Shown here piece by piece: positions 27,039-35,393 of a stretch of DNA of 64,000 nucleotides. Under the pieces are notes generated by a model that saw only the letters and a list, made by a program, of their open reading frames with translations, was not told the DNA's origin and did not search any database. Each line of letters opens with the position of its first letter. Position 1 is the first letter of the stretch. Location: contig NZ_VDUX01000006.1 of NCBI RefSeq assembly GCF_008039565.1, positions 62,001-126,000 of the forward strand, in the 5' to 3' direction. This stretch comes from Aeromicrobium terrae (GTDB taxonomy: Bacteria > Actinomycetota > Actinomycetes > Propionibacteriales > Nocardioidaceae). The position numbers were made by a program, and so were the translations under genes.

Positions 27039-27652
27039 TAGACCTCGGAGACCTGCTCGCGTCCGGGTCCGAACGCGTCGAGCACGCCGGCGGCCGCGAG
27101 GGCGCGGACGAGGTAGTAGCCGCCGATCCCGGCGATCACGGCGCCGGACAGGGCGAAGAAGCCCATGTGGGCGAGCTTGGAGCCGAACGAGTAGTCGGGG
27201 ATGTAGGCCGACCACTCGTACCGCGACTCGAAGACGCCGGCGAGGGCGCCGGCGAGCGTCGCGGTGACGATCCCGAACCGGCGGTAGAAGAACAGCAGGA
27301 AGATCAGCTCGGCGCCGAGGCCCTGCCAGAAGCCGGACGCGAAGACGCTCCAGCCCCACTGCGTGCCGCCGACGATGACCGTCGAGACGGCTGCGGCGAG
27401 GAACTCCGTGGCGAACGCGGCACCGGGCTTGCGGATGATCAGCCCGCCGACGACGCCGGCGGACAGCCAGACGCCGCCCAGCAGCGCCGAGCTCGGCGGG
27501 TAGGAGAACACCGCGAGGTTCGACAGGGGCTCGTACAGCTTGCCCCAGGCCCAGAACACGACGCCGAAGGCGACCGCGAGCGTGGTGAGTGAGACGAGGT
27601 CGATGGTCCGGTACCGGATGTCGAAACCTCGGGACGTGACGGCAGAACTCAT
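27038..27652 (-). CDS. ykoE: ECF transporter S component for thiamine precursor (YkoE-like)
   Basis: This is a 204-residue integral membrane protein with five to six helices, related to YkoE, the substrate-capture subunit for hydroxymethylpyrimidine or thiamine. Conserved pieces include the WGKLYEPL and WQGLGAEL segments and the YEWSAYIPDYSF loop. Identification is strengthened by the TPP riboswitch directly upstream and by the ATPase and T-component genes that follow in overlapping frames. The ATG lies only a few bases after the riboswitch 3' end, so the switch probably controls translation start. Confidence 0.9.
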   Translation of the reverse strand: MSSAVTSRGFDIRYRTIDLVSLTTLAVAFGVVFWAWGKLYEPLSNLAVFSYPPSSALLGGVWLSAGVVGGLIIRKPGAAFATEFLAAAVSTVIVGGTQWGWSVFASGFWQGLGAELIFLLFFYRRFGIVTATLAGALAGVFESRYEWSAYIPDYSFGSKLAHMGFFALSGAVIAGIGGYYLVRALAAAGVLDAFGPGREQVSEV

Positions 27653-27655
27653 GAT

Positions 27656-27747
27656 GACTCCCTTCGCCGGTGCTAACCGGAGCAGGTTCAAGGGTCTGCG
27701 GCTTCTCCGCACTCTCAGCGCCCTCTGCCAGGCGCTCCCCTGTCTTT
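27656..27747 (-). ncRNA. TPP riboswitch (THI element)
   Basis: Reading the minus strand, the conserved blocks appear in order: ACAGGGGAGC, then GCGCTGAGAGTGCGG, then GCAGACCCTTGAACCTG, CCGGTTAGCACCGG and CGAAGGGAG. These are the pyrimidine- and pyrophosphate-sensing cores of the TPP aptamer. The last block overlaps the ykoE ribosome-binding region, which argues for translational repression when TPP is plentiful. No separate terminator hairpin follows. Confidence 0.95.
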
Positions 27748-27769
27748 CGGCTCAGCCTACCGTGGCCCC

Positions 27770-28219
27770 ATGGAGCTCCTCGTTCGCGCCGCGACGGCGT
27801 CCGACCTCCCCGCCGTCCTCGCCCTCCAGCGCGAGGACTCGATGCACTACTTCGACGAGCCCGGCGACGTCACCGACCGCCAGCGATCGGCGTTCGAGGA
27901 GATCAGTGCGGACCCGAACCAGGACCTCCTCGTCGGCGAGCTGGACGGTCGCGTCGTGGCCACCGCCCAGGTCACCTGGATGCGGATGCTCGCGGCCGAC
28001 GGCGGGCTGTACTGCCAGGTCGAGGCGGTGCGGACGACGGCCGACCTTCGCAGCCAGGGCATCGGCGCTGCCCTGATGCAGCACGTGGAGGACGAAGCCC
28101 GTCGGCGCGGCGCCGCGCGCCTCCAGCTGACCTCCAACCGCAAGCGCGCCGACGCCCACCGCTTCTACGAGCGACTGGGCTTCGAGGCGTCGCATGTTGG
28201 CATGAAGAAGTACTTGTAG
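27770..28219 (+). CDS. GNAT-family N-acetyltransferase
   Basis: This is a 149-residue GNAT acetyltransferase. The acetyl-CoA loop is visible as RSQGIGAALMQHVEDEA at about residues 94-110, and the C-terminal part HRFYERLGFEASHVGM is typical. The acceptor (small molecule or protein) is unknown. It starts about 25 bases from the 5' end of the divergent TPP riboswitch, so its promoter must lie within or beside that element. Confidence 0.9.
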   Translation: MELLVRAATASDLPAVLALQREDSMHYFDEPGDVTDRQRSAFEEISADPNQDLLVGELDGRVVATAQVTWMRMLAADGGLYCQVEAVRTTADLRSQGIGAALMQHVEDEARRRGAARLQLTSNRKRADAHRFYERLGFEASHVGMKKYL

Positions 28220-28230
28220 GTCCTGCGAGA

Positions 28231-28785
28231 ATGTCGCGCATGGCGTCCGTCCGCACCCCTGACCCGAACCCCGGCTGGCTCTCCGAGATCGCGCTGGACG
28301 AGACGCGCTCGCGCGTGCCGATCCTCTACGTCGAGGCGGTGCCGGTGCGGGTCGACACGTACGGCCAGATCGAGCACGTCGGCGTGCTGCTGCGCGGCTC
28401 GTCGAGCGGCGAGCTGACCCGCACGCTCGTCTCCGGGCGGGTCTATCACAACGAGTCGGTGCGGGAGGCCCTGCTCCGCAACCTCGAGAAGGACCTGGGC
28501 CCCACCGCGTTCCCGCAGCTGCCGGCCTCCCTCACCCCGTTCACCGTCGCGGAGTACTTCCCGCTCCCCGGCGTCGCCCCGCTGCACGACCCGCGCCAGC
28601 ACGCCGTCGCCCTCGCCTACGTGGTGCCGGTCTCCGGCGAGTGCGACCCCCGCCAGGACGCCCTCGAGCTCACCTGGCTCACCCCCGACGAGGCCATGGA
28701 GCCCGAGGTCCTCGACGACATGGAGGGCGGCCGCGGCCACCTCCTCAAGCAGGCCCTCGCCTGGTCCGGCGCCCTTCCCCGCTGA
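28231..28785 (+). CDS. NUDIX-like DUF4916 protein
   Basis: This 184-residue actinobacterial protein of the DUF4916 / NUDIX-fold group has the conserved opening PGWLSEIALDETRSRVPILY and the strand AVPVRVDTYGQIEHVGVLL (split here from its flanks). The usual NUDIX box Glu residues are not evident (the equivalent helix reads VREALLRNLEKDLG), so hydrolase activity is doubtful. Two ATGs nine bases apart are possible; the first is used. It follows the GNAT gene after 11 bases and probably shares its mRNA. Confidence 0.8.
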   Translation: MSRMASVRTPDPNPGWLSEIALDETRSRVPILYVEAVPVRVDTYGQIEHVGVLLRGSSSGELTRTLVSGRVYHNESVREALLRNLEKDLGPTAFPQLPASLTPFTVAEYFPLPGVAPLHDPRQHAVALAYVVPVSGECDPRQDALELTWLTPDEAMEPEVLDDMEGGRGHLLKQALAWSGALPR

Positions 28786-28792
28786 CACCCCA

Positions 28793-28841
28793 CGGTCGCT
28801 AGGGCCGGAGGCCCGGGAGGGAGCTCTGCGACCGAAGCGAC
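28793..28841 (+). repeat. REP-like hairpin repeat, type II, copy C
   Basis: This is a 49-bp unit related to copy A but with inner stem GGGCC-gga-GGCCC instead of GCGGC-gga-GCCGC. Both sides of the stem changed together, so pairing is kept. It differs from copy E at one position over 47 bases. It stands eight bases after the DUF4916 stop and about 50 bases before the GIY-YIG gene, in opposite orientation to copy D on the other side of that gene. Confidence 0.85.
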
Positions 28842-28892
28842 GTCTGTGGACACGACGACGCAGGATCACGTCTCGTCGGACATGCTCCGCCG

Positions 28893-29183
28893 ATGGGCTT
28901 CATGTACATCCTCATCTGCGCCGACAAGACGTTCTACGTCGGCGGCACGCGCGACCTCCTCTACCGGCTCCGCCAGCACAAGCGCGGCGAAGGTGCCGAG
29001 TACACCAAGCGACGGCGGCCGGTCCGGCTCGTCTACTACGAGGAGTACCCGACAGTCGCCGAGGCGTTCTGGCGCGAGCACCGGGTCCAGGGCCTGACGC
29101 GGAGCAAGAAGAAGCGACTGATCAGCAACGGCCCCGGTGTCGGCGTCGACGACGACACGACCCTCTTCGGCGCTGTCGTCTGA
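28893..29183 (+). CDS. GIY-YIG nuclease-domain protein (UPF0213-like)
   Basis: This 96-residue stand-alone GIY-YIG domain protein opens with FMYILICADKTFYVGGTRDL. The first element is degenerate (YIL for GIY) and the second is YVG, then the conserved Arg (TRDLLYRLRQH), the LVYYEEY strand and catalytic Glu in AFWREHRVQG. It resembles UPF0213/URI nucleases of unknown role. Its stop codon touches copy D of the hairpin repeat (one base between), and copy C lies upstream in the opposite orientation, so gene and repeats form a 0.5-kb cassette. No close ribosome site is seen. It may act on the repeats or merely be bracketed by them. Confidence 0.82.
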   Translation: MGFMYILICADKTFYVGGTRDLLYRLRQHKRGEGAEYTKRRRPVRLVYYEEYPTVAEAFWREHRVQGLTRSKKKRLISNGPGVGVDDDTTLFGAVV

Positions 29184-29184
29184 C

Positions 29185-29234
29185 GTCGCTTCGGTCGCTG
29201 GCGCTCCCTCCCGCGGCTCCGCCGCTAGCGACCG
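29185..29234 (-). repeat. REP-like hairpin repeat, type I, copy D
   Basis: This unit is inverted and identical over 50 bases to copy A, 16 kb away. It starts one base after the GIY-YIG stop codon. It keeps the outer GGTCGCT/AGCGACC and inner GCGGC/GCCGC stems. With copy C it gives the GIY-YIG gene imperfect inverted flanks. Confidence 0.88.
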
Positions 29235-29246
29235 TGACCCGACCCT

Positions 29247-29293
29247 CGGTCGCTAGGGCCGAAGGCCCGGGAGGGAGCTCTGCGACCGAAGCG
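29247..29293 (+). repeat. REP-like hairpin repeat, type II, copy E
   Basis: This unit has the same orientation and near identity as copy C (one difference in 47 bases), 12 bases beyond copy D and pointing away from it. D and E form a two-unit inverted pair like A and B at 13 kb, the typical BIME arrangement of REP elements. Confidence 0.85.
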
Positions 29294-29348
29294 CCCGGAA
29301 TGCGGATCGGTGCTGGCGACGCTTGGGCGGCGCGGGGATGCTGACGGC

Positions 29349-30509
29349 ATGACGACGCCGAGACCTTGGGTGATGCTCGGCGTCGGGATGGTGGCGCAGG
29401 TCGCGGGGACGATCCTCGCGAACACGTCGATCTTCCTGATCCCGTACCTGCACCTCGAGCGGGGGCTCAGCCTGGCGCACGCGGGCGTGCTGGCGGCGGC
29501 GCCGCTGGCGGGCACGATGATCTCGTTGGTGGCGTGGGGGGCGGTCGTCGACCGGATCGGTGAGCGGCTGTCGCTGACCATCGGGCTCGTCCTCGTGACT
29601 GTCGCCGGGTTCGCTGCGGTGCTCGCGAGCGGCTCGTACGTCGGCCTCGGCGTCTGCTGGTTCCTCGGCGGCATCGGCGCGGCGAGCACCAACTCCGCCA
29701 GCGGCCGACTCGTGGTCGGGTGGTTCCCGGCGAACCGGCGCGGCGTGGCGATGGGCATCCGCCAGACGGCGCTGCCTCTCGGCGTCGGCCTCGCGGCCCT
29801 GATCGTCCCGACGACCGCCGAGGCCGCGGGCCTGCGCGCCGCCCTCGTCGTACCGGCGATCATCTGCGCGGTGGCCGCCGTGCTGACGGCCGTCCTCGTC
29901 GTCGACCCGCCGCGCCCGACGCGCGAGGAGGCCGCCGACCTCGGGCAGCTCGACAACCCCTACCGCGGCAGCCTGACGCTCGGCCGCATCCACGTCGCCT
30001 CGATGCTTCTCGTGGTGCCGCAGTTCACCGTCTGGACGTACATGCTCGTCTGGCTGATCGACGAGCGCGGCTGGTCGTCCGGAGCCGCCGGAGCGCTCGT
30101 CGCGGTCACCCAGCTCGGCGGTGCGGCCGGGCGCATCGCCGTCGGGTGGTGGTCCGACCGGGCCGGCAGCCGGCTCGGGCCGATGCGCGTCGTGGCCGTC
30201 GCCGCGCTCGCGACGATGCTGCTGCTCGGCCTCGTCGAGGACACCGCTCTCGCCGTCGTGGTCATCGTCGTGGCGACGGTCGTGACCGTGGCCGACAACG
30301 GCCTGGCCTTCACCGCCGTCGCCGAGCTCGGTGGTCCGTACTGGTCCGGGCGGGCGATGGGCGTCCAGAACACCGGGCAGTACCTCGCCAGCACGCTCGT
30401 CCCGCCGCTGGTCGGCGCCACGATCGCCGGGCAGGGCTACGGGTTCGCGTTCGCCGCGGTGGCCGTCTTCCCGCTGCTCGCGATCCCCCTGATCCCGGTC
30501 CGGGGCTGA
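29349..30509 (+). CDS. MFS transporter
   Basis: This 386-residue major facilitator has twelve predicted helices and a short central loop. The motif VVDRIGERLSL follows helix 2, GIRQTALPLGVGLAAL resembles the antiporter-type helix 5 pattern, and GWWSDRAGSRLGP repeats the loop motif in the second half. It fits the CynX/NNP-like general MFS group; no substrate can be named. The start is the ATG about 55 bases after the hairpin repeat pair D/E. It appears to be a single gene. Confidence 0.87.
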   Translation: MTTPRPWVMLGVGMVAQVAGTILANTSIFLIPYLHLERGLSLAHAGVLAAAPLAGTMISLVAWGAVVDRIGERLSLTIGLVLVTVAGFAAVLASGSYVGLGVCWFLGGIGAASTNSASGRLVVGWFPANRRGVAMGIRQTALPLGVGLAALIVPTTAEAAGLRAALVVPAIICAVAAVLTAVLVVDPPRPTREEAADLGQLDNPYRGSLTLGRIHVASMLLVVPQFTVWTYMLVWLIDERGWSSGAAGALVAVTQLGGAAGRIAVGWWSDRAGSRLGPMRVVAVAALATMLLLGLVEDTALAVVVIVVATVVTVADNGLAFTAVAELGGPYWSGRAMGVQNTGQYLASTLVPPLVGATIAGQGYGFAFAAVAVFPLLAIPLIPVRG

Positions 30510-30590
30510 CCGGGACAAAGTTGCAGAAATCAATCACACGAGACGGCCGCGCAGTGGCATCCTGTCGCGTAGGGGAATGGAGGAGGAGCC

Positions 30591-31052
30591 ATGCGCAAGG
30601 CCTACCGGATTCTTGCCGACATCATCGCGATCGAGGTCGTCATCCAGGCCATGATGATCGTCTTCGCCGTCGCCGGTCTGTTCCACTGGATCGACGGTGG
30701 TGCGACGCTCGACCAGTCCGTCATCGACGGCTGGGAGGACGACCCTCCCACGTGGCAGGGCGCCATCGGCCACTTCGTCCACGTGATGAACGGCCAGTTC
30801 CTGATCCCGCTGCTCGGCCTGGCGCTCCTGATCGTGTCGTTCTTCGCCGCGGTGCCCAAGGGCACCATGCTCGCGGCCGTGGTCCTCGGCTCGATCATCA
30901 TCCAGGTCGCGGCCGGCATCATCGCCGCGGACGCACCGTGGGTCGGACTGGTCCACGGACTCAACGCGTTCGTGCTGTTCGGCGCGGCGCTGCAGGCGGC
31001 GAAGATGGCCAAGCCGGAAGGCGCGGCACAACCAGTCACCGCTCCGGCCTAG
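30591..31052 (+). CDS. Small four-helix membrane protein
   Basis: This 153-residue integral membrane protein has four predicted helices, at about residues 8-30, 68-88, 92-113 and 118-138. A His-Met pair (GHFVHVMNGQF) opens helix 2 and another His (LVHGLNAF) opens helix 4; these could bind heme or copper. I do not recognise a characterised family, though similar DUF6220-like proteins exist. It has a strong GGAGGAGGAG ribosome site and ends four bases before a multicopper oxidase gene, so a joint role in copper or electron transfer is plausible. Confidence 0.75.
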   Translation: MRKAYRILADIIAIEVVIQAMMIVFAVAGLFHWIDGGATLDQSVIDGWEDDPPTWQGAIGHFVHVMNGQFLIPLLGLALLIVSFFAAVPKGTMLAAVVLGSIIIQVAAGIIAADAPWVGLVHGLNAFVLFGAALQAAKMAKPEGAAQPVTAPA

Positions 31053-31056
31053 GTCG

Positions 31057-32499
31057 GTGAGGGGAACCCGCCTCCGCGTGCTCGTCGGCGTGGCGGCTGC
31101 TGCCGTCGTGCTCGGGCCGCTCGGCTGGTTCTGGCAGCAGAGCCTCCTGCCCGACACGTACTCCGTCATGGACATGGGGTACATGGACTACGGCGGCGGG
31201 CCGAAGGAGGGCCACGCGCACGGTCACCACGACGGCGCGACCGACATCACCACCTTCACGGCCGATCCTGATCGCCCGGCGGACGTCAGTGTCGACCTGG
31301 TCACGCGCAAGACGAAGGACGGCTACACGATCAACGGCTCGACACCGGGCCCGACGATCACCGCGCAGGTGGGCCAGCTCGTCGAGGTGCACGTGCGGAA
31401 TGCGTCCGTCGACGACGGCGTCTCCGTCCACTGGCACGGCGTCGACGTGCCGAACTCGCAGGACGGGGTCGCCGGCGTCACCCAGGACGCGATCGGCGTC
31501 GGCAAGGAGTTCACGTACCGCTTCGTCGTGACGCGGCCCGGCACGTACTGGTACCACTCGCACCAGGTGTCGCACGAGCAGGTGATCGGCGGCTTGCTCG
31601 GGGCGCTCGTCGTGGAGCCCCGCCGGCCGATCACGCAGGACGTCGACCAGGTCGCGGTCGCGCACACGTACAAGGGCCGCCGGACGATCAACGGCGAGGA
31701 GGGCGTCCAGCGCGTCGCCGCCGAGCCGGGCGACCACGTCCGCGTGCGCGTGGTGAACACCGACAACGGCACGGTGTCGGCGTGGGCGAGCGCGCCGTAC
31801 ACGGTGCTCGCGATCGACGGCACCGACCTCGTCGGCCCCACCCCGGTCGACGGCCGGCACGTGCCGATCCCCGCCGGCGGGCGCGCCGACCTCGAGGTCA
31901 CCGTGCCCACCTCCGACGCCGTCCGCGTCCAGGTCGGGCTCGCCACGGCGCTCGTCGTCGGGCCGCGCGACGCCCCGGTGCCGGACCGCGTCGCTCAGCC
32001 GAAGAAGGCCGTCGACTTCCTCACCTACGGCACCCACGCCAACGTCCCCATCGCGAGCCAGGACCCGGACCGGAGCTTCGAGTACTCCATCGGCAAGCGC
32101 CCCGGCTTCCTCGACGGCAAGCCCGGTCTCTGGTGGACCATCAACGGCCACCTCTACCCGGACATCCCGATGTTCGTCGTGAGCGAGGGCGACGTCGTGC
32201 GCGTGCACATCGACAACCACAGCGGCGACGTGCACCCGATGCACCTGCACGGCCACCACGCGCTGCTGCTCTCGCGGGAGGGCAAGCGCTCCACCGGCAG
32301 CCCGATCTGGGTGGACTCCGTCGACGTCGAGGACGGCGAGACGGTGGACCTCGCGTTCGTCGCGGACAACCCCGGCGTGTGGATGGACCACTGCCACAAC
32401 CTGCCCCACGCGACCCAGGGACTCGTGTCCCACCTGATGTACGCGGGAGTAACCACGCCGTTCGACGTCGGGGGCGACACCGGCAACACCCCTGAGTGA
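31057..32499 (+). CDS. Multicopper oxidase
   Basis: This 480-residue exported copper oxidase has an N-terminal membrane anchor (about residues 7-26) followed by a Met/His-rich stretch (YSVMDMGYMDY, EGHAHGHHDG). All four copper motifs are present: HWHG, WYHSHQ, HPMHLHGH and HCHNLPHATQGL. In the last motif the axial type 1 copper position is Leu rather than Met, a feature of higher-potential laccase-type sites. It oxidises phenolics, Cu(I) or similar donors with O2 outside the cell. It starts at GTG four bases after the small membrane protein, and its end is followed by the Fe-S reductase gene. Confidence 0.93.
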   Translation: MRGTRLRVLVGVAAAAVVLGPLGWFWQQSLLPDTYSVMDMGYMDYGGGPKEGHAHGHHDGATDITTFTADPDRPADVSVDLVTRKTKDGYTINGSTPGPTITAQVGQLVEVHVRNASVDDGVSVHWHGVDVPNSQDGVAGVTQDAIGVGKEFTYRFVVTRPGTYWYHSHQVSHEQVIGGLLGALVVEPRRPITQDVDQVAVAHTYKGRRTINGEEGVQRVAAEPGDHVRVRVVNTDNGTVSAWASAPYTVLAIDGTDLVGPTPVDGRHVPIPAGGRADLEVTVPTSDAVRVQVGLATALVVGPRDAPVPDRVAQPKKAVDFLTYGTHANVPIASQDPDRSFEYSIGKRPGFLDGKPGLWWTINGHLYPDIPMFVVSEGDVVRVHIDNHSGDVHPMHLHGHHALLLSREGKRSTGSPIWVDSVDVEDGETVDLAFVADNPGVWMDHCHNLPHATQGLVSHLMYAGVTTPFDVGGDTGNTPE

Positions 32500-32516
32500 C
32501 GGGTAGTCTCTGCGCC

Positions 32517-35393
32517 ATGATCCTGACGCTGGTCCTCGGATTGATCCTGAACGCGATCGTCCTGCCGATCGCCGCGAAGCGGGTCCTCTTCCTGTATCGC
32601 CTCATCACGAGCGGCCAGCCGGCCCCCGACCGCATCGAGCACGTCCGCGAGCGGCTGCCCGAGGCGATCAAGACGCAGGTCACCGAGGTCTTCGGCCAGA
32701 AGAAGCTGCTCAAGTGGTCGGTGCCCGGCGCCGCGCACTTCTTCGTGTTCTGGGCCTTCCTGATCCTGGCGTCGGTCTACTTCGAGGCCTACGCGGTGCT
32801 CATCTCCCGCGACCCGGAGTGGCACTGGTTCATCTTCAACAGCTGGTCGGTGCTCGGCTTCGTCCAGGACCTGATCAGCGTTCTCTGCCTGATCTCGCTC
32901 GGCGTCTTCACGCTGATCCGCATCAAGAACGCCCCGGAGCGCCTGGGCCGCAAGTCCCGCTTCAAGGGCTCGCACCTGTCCGGCGCGTGGATCACGCTGT
33001 TCATGATCTTCAACGTCATCTGGACGCTGTTCCTCTTCCGCGGCGCGGTCGCGGCGCACGACATCGCCGAGGGCGAGGGCAACGGCTACGGCAAGGCGGC
33101 GTTCGTCTCCTACCTGCTCGGCAAGGTGCTGCCGGACAGCACCGGGCTCATCGGCGCGGGGCTGCTGCTCCACATCGGCGTCATGCTGGTGTTCCTGATC
33201 TTCGTGCTGAACTCCAAGCACCTCCACATCTTCCTGGCTCCGCTGAACGTGATGTTCGGCCGCCGGCCCAACGCGCTCGGCGCGCTCAAGCCGCTGACCA
33301 TCAATGGCAACGCGCTGACGATGGAGGCGATGGAGGACCTCGAGGAGGAGGACTTCGAGAAGCTCGGGGTCGGCAAGGTCGAGGACTTCACCTGGAAGGG
33401 CATGCTCGACTTCTCGACGTGCACCGAGTGCGGCCGCTGCCAGAGCCAGTGCCCGGCGTGGAACACCGAGAAGCCGCTCAGCCCGAAGCTGCTGATCATG
33501 GGCCTGCGCGACCACGCGTTCGCCAAGGCGCCGTACCTGCTCGCCGACGGCGAGGAGGCCAAGGCCAACGTGTCGGCCACCGCGCTCGCCGAGGCCGAGC
33601 GCCCGCTCGTCGGTGAGACCGAGGGCGACGCGTGGCACCCGACCGGCGGCGCCGTCATCGACCCCGACGTGCTGTGGTCCTGCGTCAACTGCGGCGCGTG
33701 CGTCGAGCAGTGCCCGGTCGACATCGAGCACATCGACCACATCGACGACATGCGCCGCTACCAGGTGCTCGTCGAGTCGAACTTCCCGAGCGAGCTCAAC
33801 AACATCTTCAAGGGCCTCGAGCGCAAGGGGAACCCGTGGGGCATGGATCCCAAGGGCCGCATGGACTGGGCCAAGGGCCTGGACTTCGAGGTCAAGCAGG
33901 TCGGCGTCGACGTGGAGAGCCTCGACGAGGTCGACTGGCTGTTCTGGGTCGGCTGCGCCGGCGCGTTCGAGGACCGGCAGAAGAAGACGACGCAGGCCGT
34001 CGCCGAGCTGCTGCACATGGCGGACGTCGACTTCGCCGTCCTGGGCGACGGCGAGACCTGCACCGGCGACCCCGCCCGTCGCGCCGGCAACGAGGTCATC
34101 TTCATGCAGCTCGCGGCCGAGAACGCCGAGGTGCTCAAGGAGACCAAGGCCAAGAAGGTCGTCTCCACCTGCGCCCACTGCTTCAACACGCTGAAGAACG
34201 AGTACGCCGAGTTCGGCGTCGAGCTCGAGGTCGTGCACCACACGCAGCTGCTGAACCGCCTCGTGCGCGACGGGAAGCTCAAGCCGATCGCGCCCACCAC
34301 GGCGACGGTCAAGAACAAGACCATCACGTACCACGACCCGTGCTTCCTGGGCCGTCACAACAAGGTCTACGAGCCGCCGCGCGAGCTGCTCAGCGTCATC
34401 CCGAACACCGAGTTCAAGGAGATGCCGCGCAACTCCGAGATGTCGTTCTGCTGCGGCGGCGGCGGTGCCCGCATGTGGATGGAGGAGGACCTCGGCACGC
34501 GCATCAACATCAACCGCACCAAGGAGGCCGTCGCCACCGGCGCCGACCAGATCGCCGTGGGCTGCCCGTTCTGCCGCGTGATGCTGTCCGACGGACTCAC
34601 CGCGCAGCAGGCCGACGGCAAGGCGCGCGAGGAGGTGGAGGTGCTCGACGTCGCGCAGATGCTGCTGGCGTCCGTCAAGCGTGACGACGATCCCGCGACC
34701 GAGGCCGAGCCGTCCGCCGAGGACGAGGCCGACCCCGACTCGATCAGTGCGACCGCTGCCGCGGCTCCGGCCGCCGACGCCGCGGAGAGCGGCGCATCGT
34801 CGGACGACGAGGTCGAGACCGACGACCAGGCTGACGCGGCCAAGCACAACGTCGTCGAGGACGACAAGGGCGAGGCGGTCGACACCAACGAGGTCGTCGA
34901 GGAGCCGGCGGGCGAGGACGCCCCGGCCGTCGAGGAGGTCCCCGAGCCGGAGGCTCAGAGTGACACCGAGCCCGAGAACGAGGCCGAGACCGACGACCGT
35001 GCCGCCTCCGAGAAGGAGGACGCCGCGTGGGCCAACGTGGGGCCGGTGAACACCGACCTGCAGGGCGGCGGCAGCACCGACTCCGAGCCGGACGCGCAGC
35101 CGGACCCCGAGCCCGACCCGTCCGACGTGCCCGGCACTCCGAGCGCCGACGAGACGGCGGACGAGCCCGACGAGGCGGAGGCGGCTCCGGCCGAGGAGGT
35201 CACCAACGTCCCGGACGAGTCCGAGCCCGTCGAGGAGGACGCCCGCGACGAGGAGGCCGGCACCATCACGCCGGTCGAGGACGTCAAGGACGAGACCGTC
35301 GTCGAGGACGCCGCTCCCCCCACCGGCGAGGGCGCCAAGCTCAGCGAGGCCGCCACCGACCTCACCAAGGACGACGAGGACGACAAGGCCTAG
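32517..35393 (+). CDS. Membrane-bound 4Fe-4S heterodisulfide reductase-like protein (Rv0338c-like)
   Basis: This is a 958-residue protein. Five or so N-terminal helices (residues 1-250) resemble the cytochrome b-type NarI-like membrane domain. Then come two 4Fe-4S motifs, [12 protein letters not shown] near residue 303 and [12 protein letters not shown] near 388, and two cysteine-rich CCG domains (CAHCF and CCGGGG among their cysteines), as in heterodisulfide reductase HdrD. The last 240 residues are a low-complexity acidic tail. It corresponds to the mycobacterial reductase Rv0338c and should move electrons between quinone and a cytoplasmic partner. I use the ATG giving [10 protein letters not shown]; a GTG-type start upstream would overlap the oxidase gene. 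Confidence 0.9.
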   Translation: MILTLVLGLILNAIVLPIAAKRVLFLYRLITSGQPAPDRIEHVRERLPEAIKTQVTEVFGQKKLLKWSVPGAAHFFVFWAFLILASVYFEAYAVLISRDPEWHWFIFNSWSVLGFVQDLISVLCLISLGVFTLIRIKNAPERLGRKSRFKGSHLSGAWITLFMIFNVIWTLFLFRGAVAAHDIAEGEGNGYGKAAFVSYLLGKVLPDSTGLIGAGLLLHIGVMLVFLIFVLNSKHLHIFLAPLNVMFGRRPNALGALKPLTINGNALTMEAMEDLEEEDFEKLGVGKVEDFTWKGMLDFSTCTECGRCQSQCPAWNTEKPLSPKLLIMGLRDHAFAKAPYLLADGEEAKANVSATALAEAERPLVGETEGDAWHPTGGAVIDPDVLWSCVNCGACVEQCPVDIEHIDHIDDMRRYQVLVESNFPSELNNIFKGLERKGNPWGMDPKGRMDWAKGLDFEVKQVGVDVESLDEVDWLFWVGCAGAFEDRQKKTTQAVAELLHMADVDFAVLGDGETCTGDPARRAGNEVIFMQLAAENAEVLKETKAKKVVSTCAHCFNTLKNEYAEFGVELEVVHHTQLLNRLVRDGKLKPIAPTTATVKNKTITYHDPCFLGRHNKVYEPPRELLSVIPNTEFKEMPRNSEMSFCCGGGGARMWMEEDLGTRININRTKEAVATGADQIAVGCPFCRVMLSDGLTAQQADGKAREEVEVLDVAQMLLASVKRDDDPATEAEPSAEDEADPDSISATAAAAPAADAAESGASSDDEVETDDQADAAKHNVVEDDKGEAVDTNEVVEEPAGEDAPAVEEVPEPEAQSDTEPENEAETDDRAASEKEDAAWANVGPVNTDLQGGGSTDSEPDAQPDPEPDPSDVPGTPSADETADEPDEAEAAPAEEVTNVPDESEPVEEDARDEEAGTITPVEDVKDETVVEDAAPPTGEGAKLSEAATDLTKDDEDDKA

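Noticed and set aside
28231..28785. Active NUDIX hydrolase
   Set aside because: The NUDIX box glutamates cannot be found at the expected position, so I call only the DUF4916/NUDIX-like fold.
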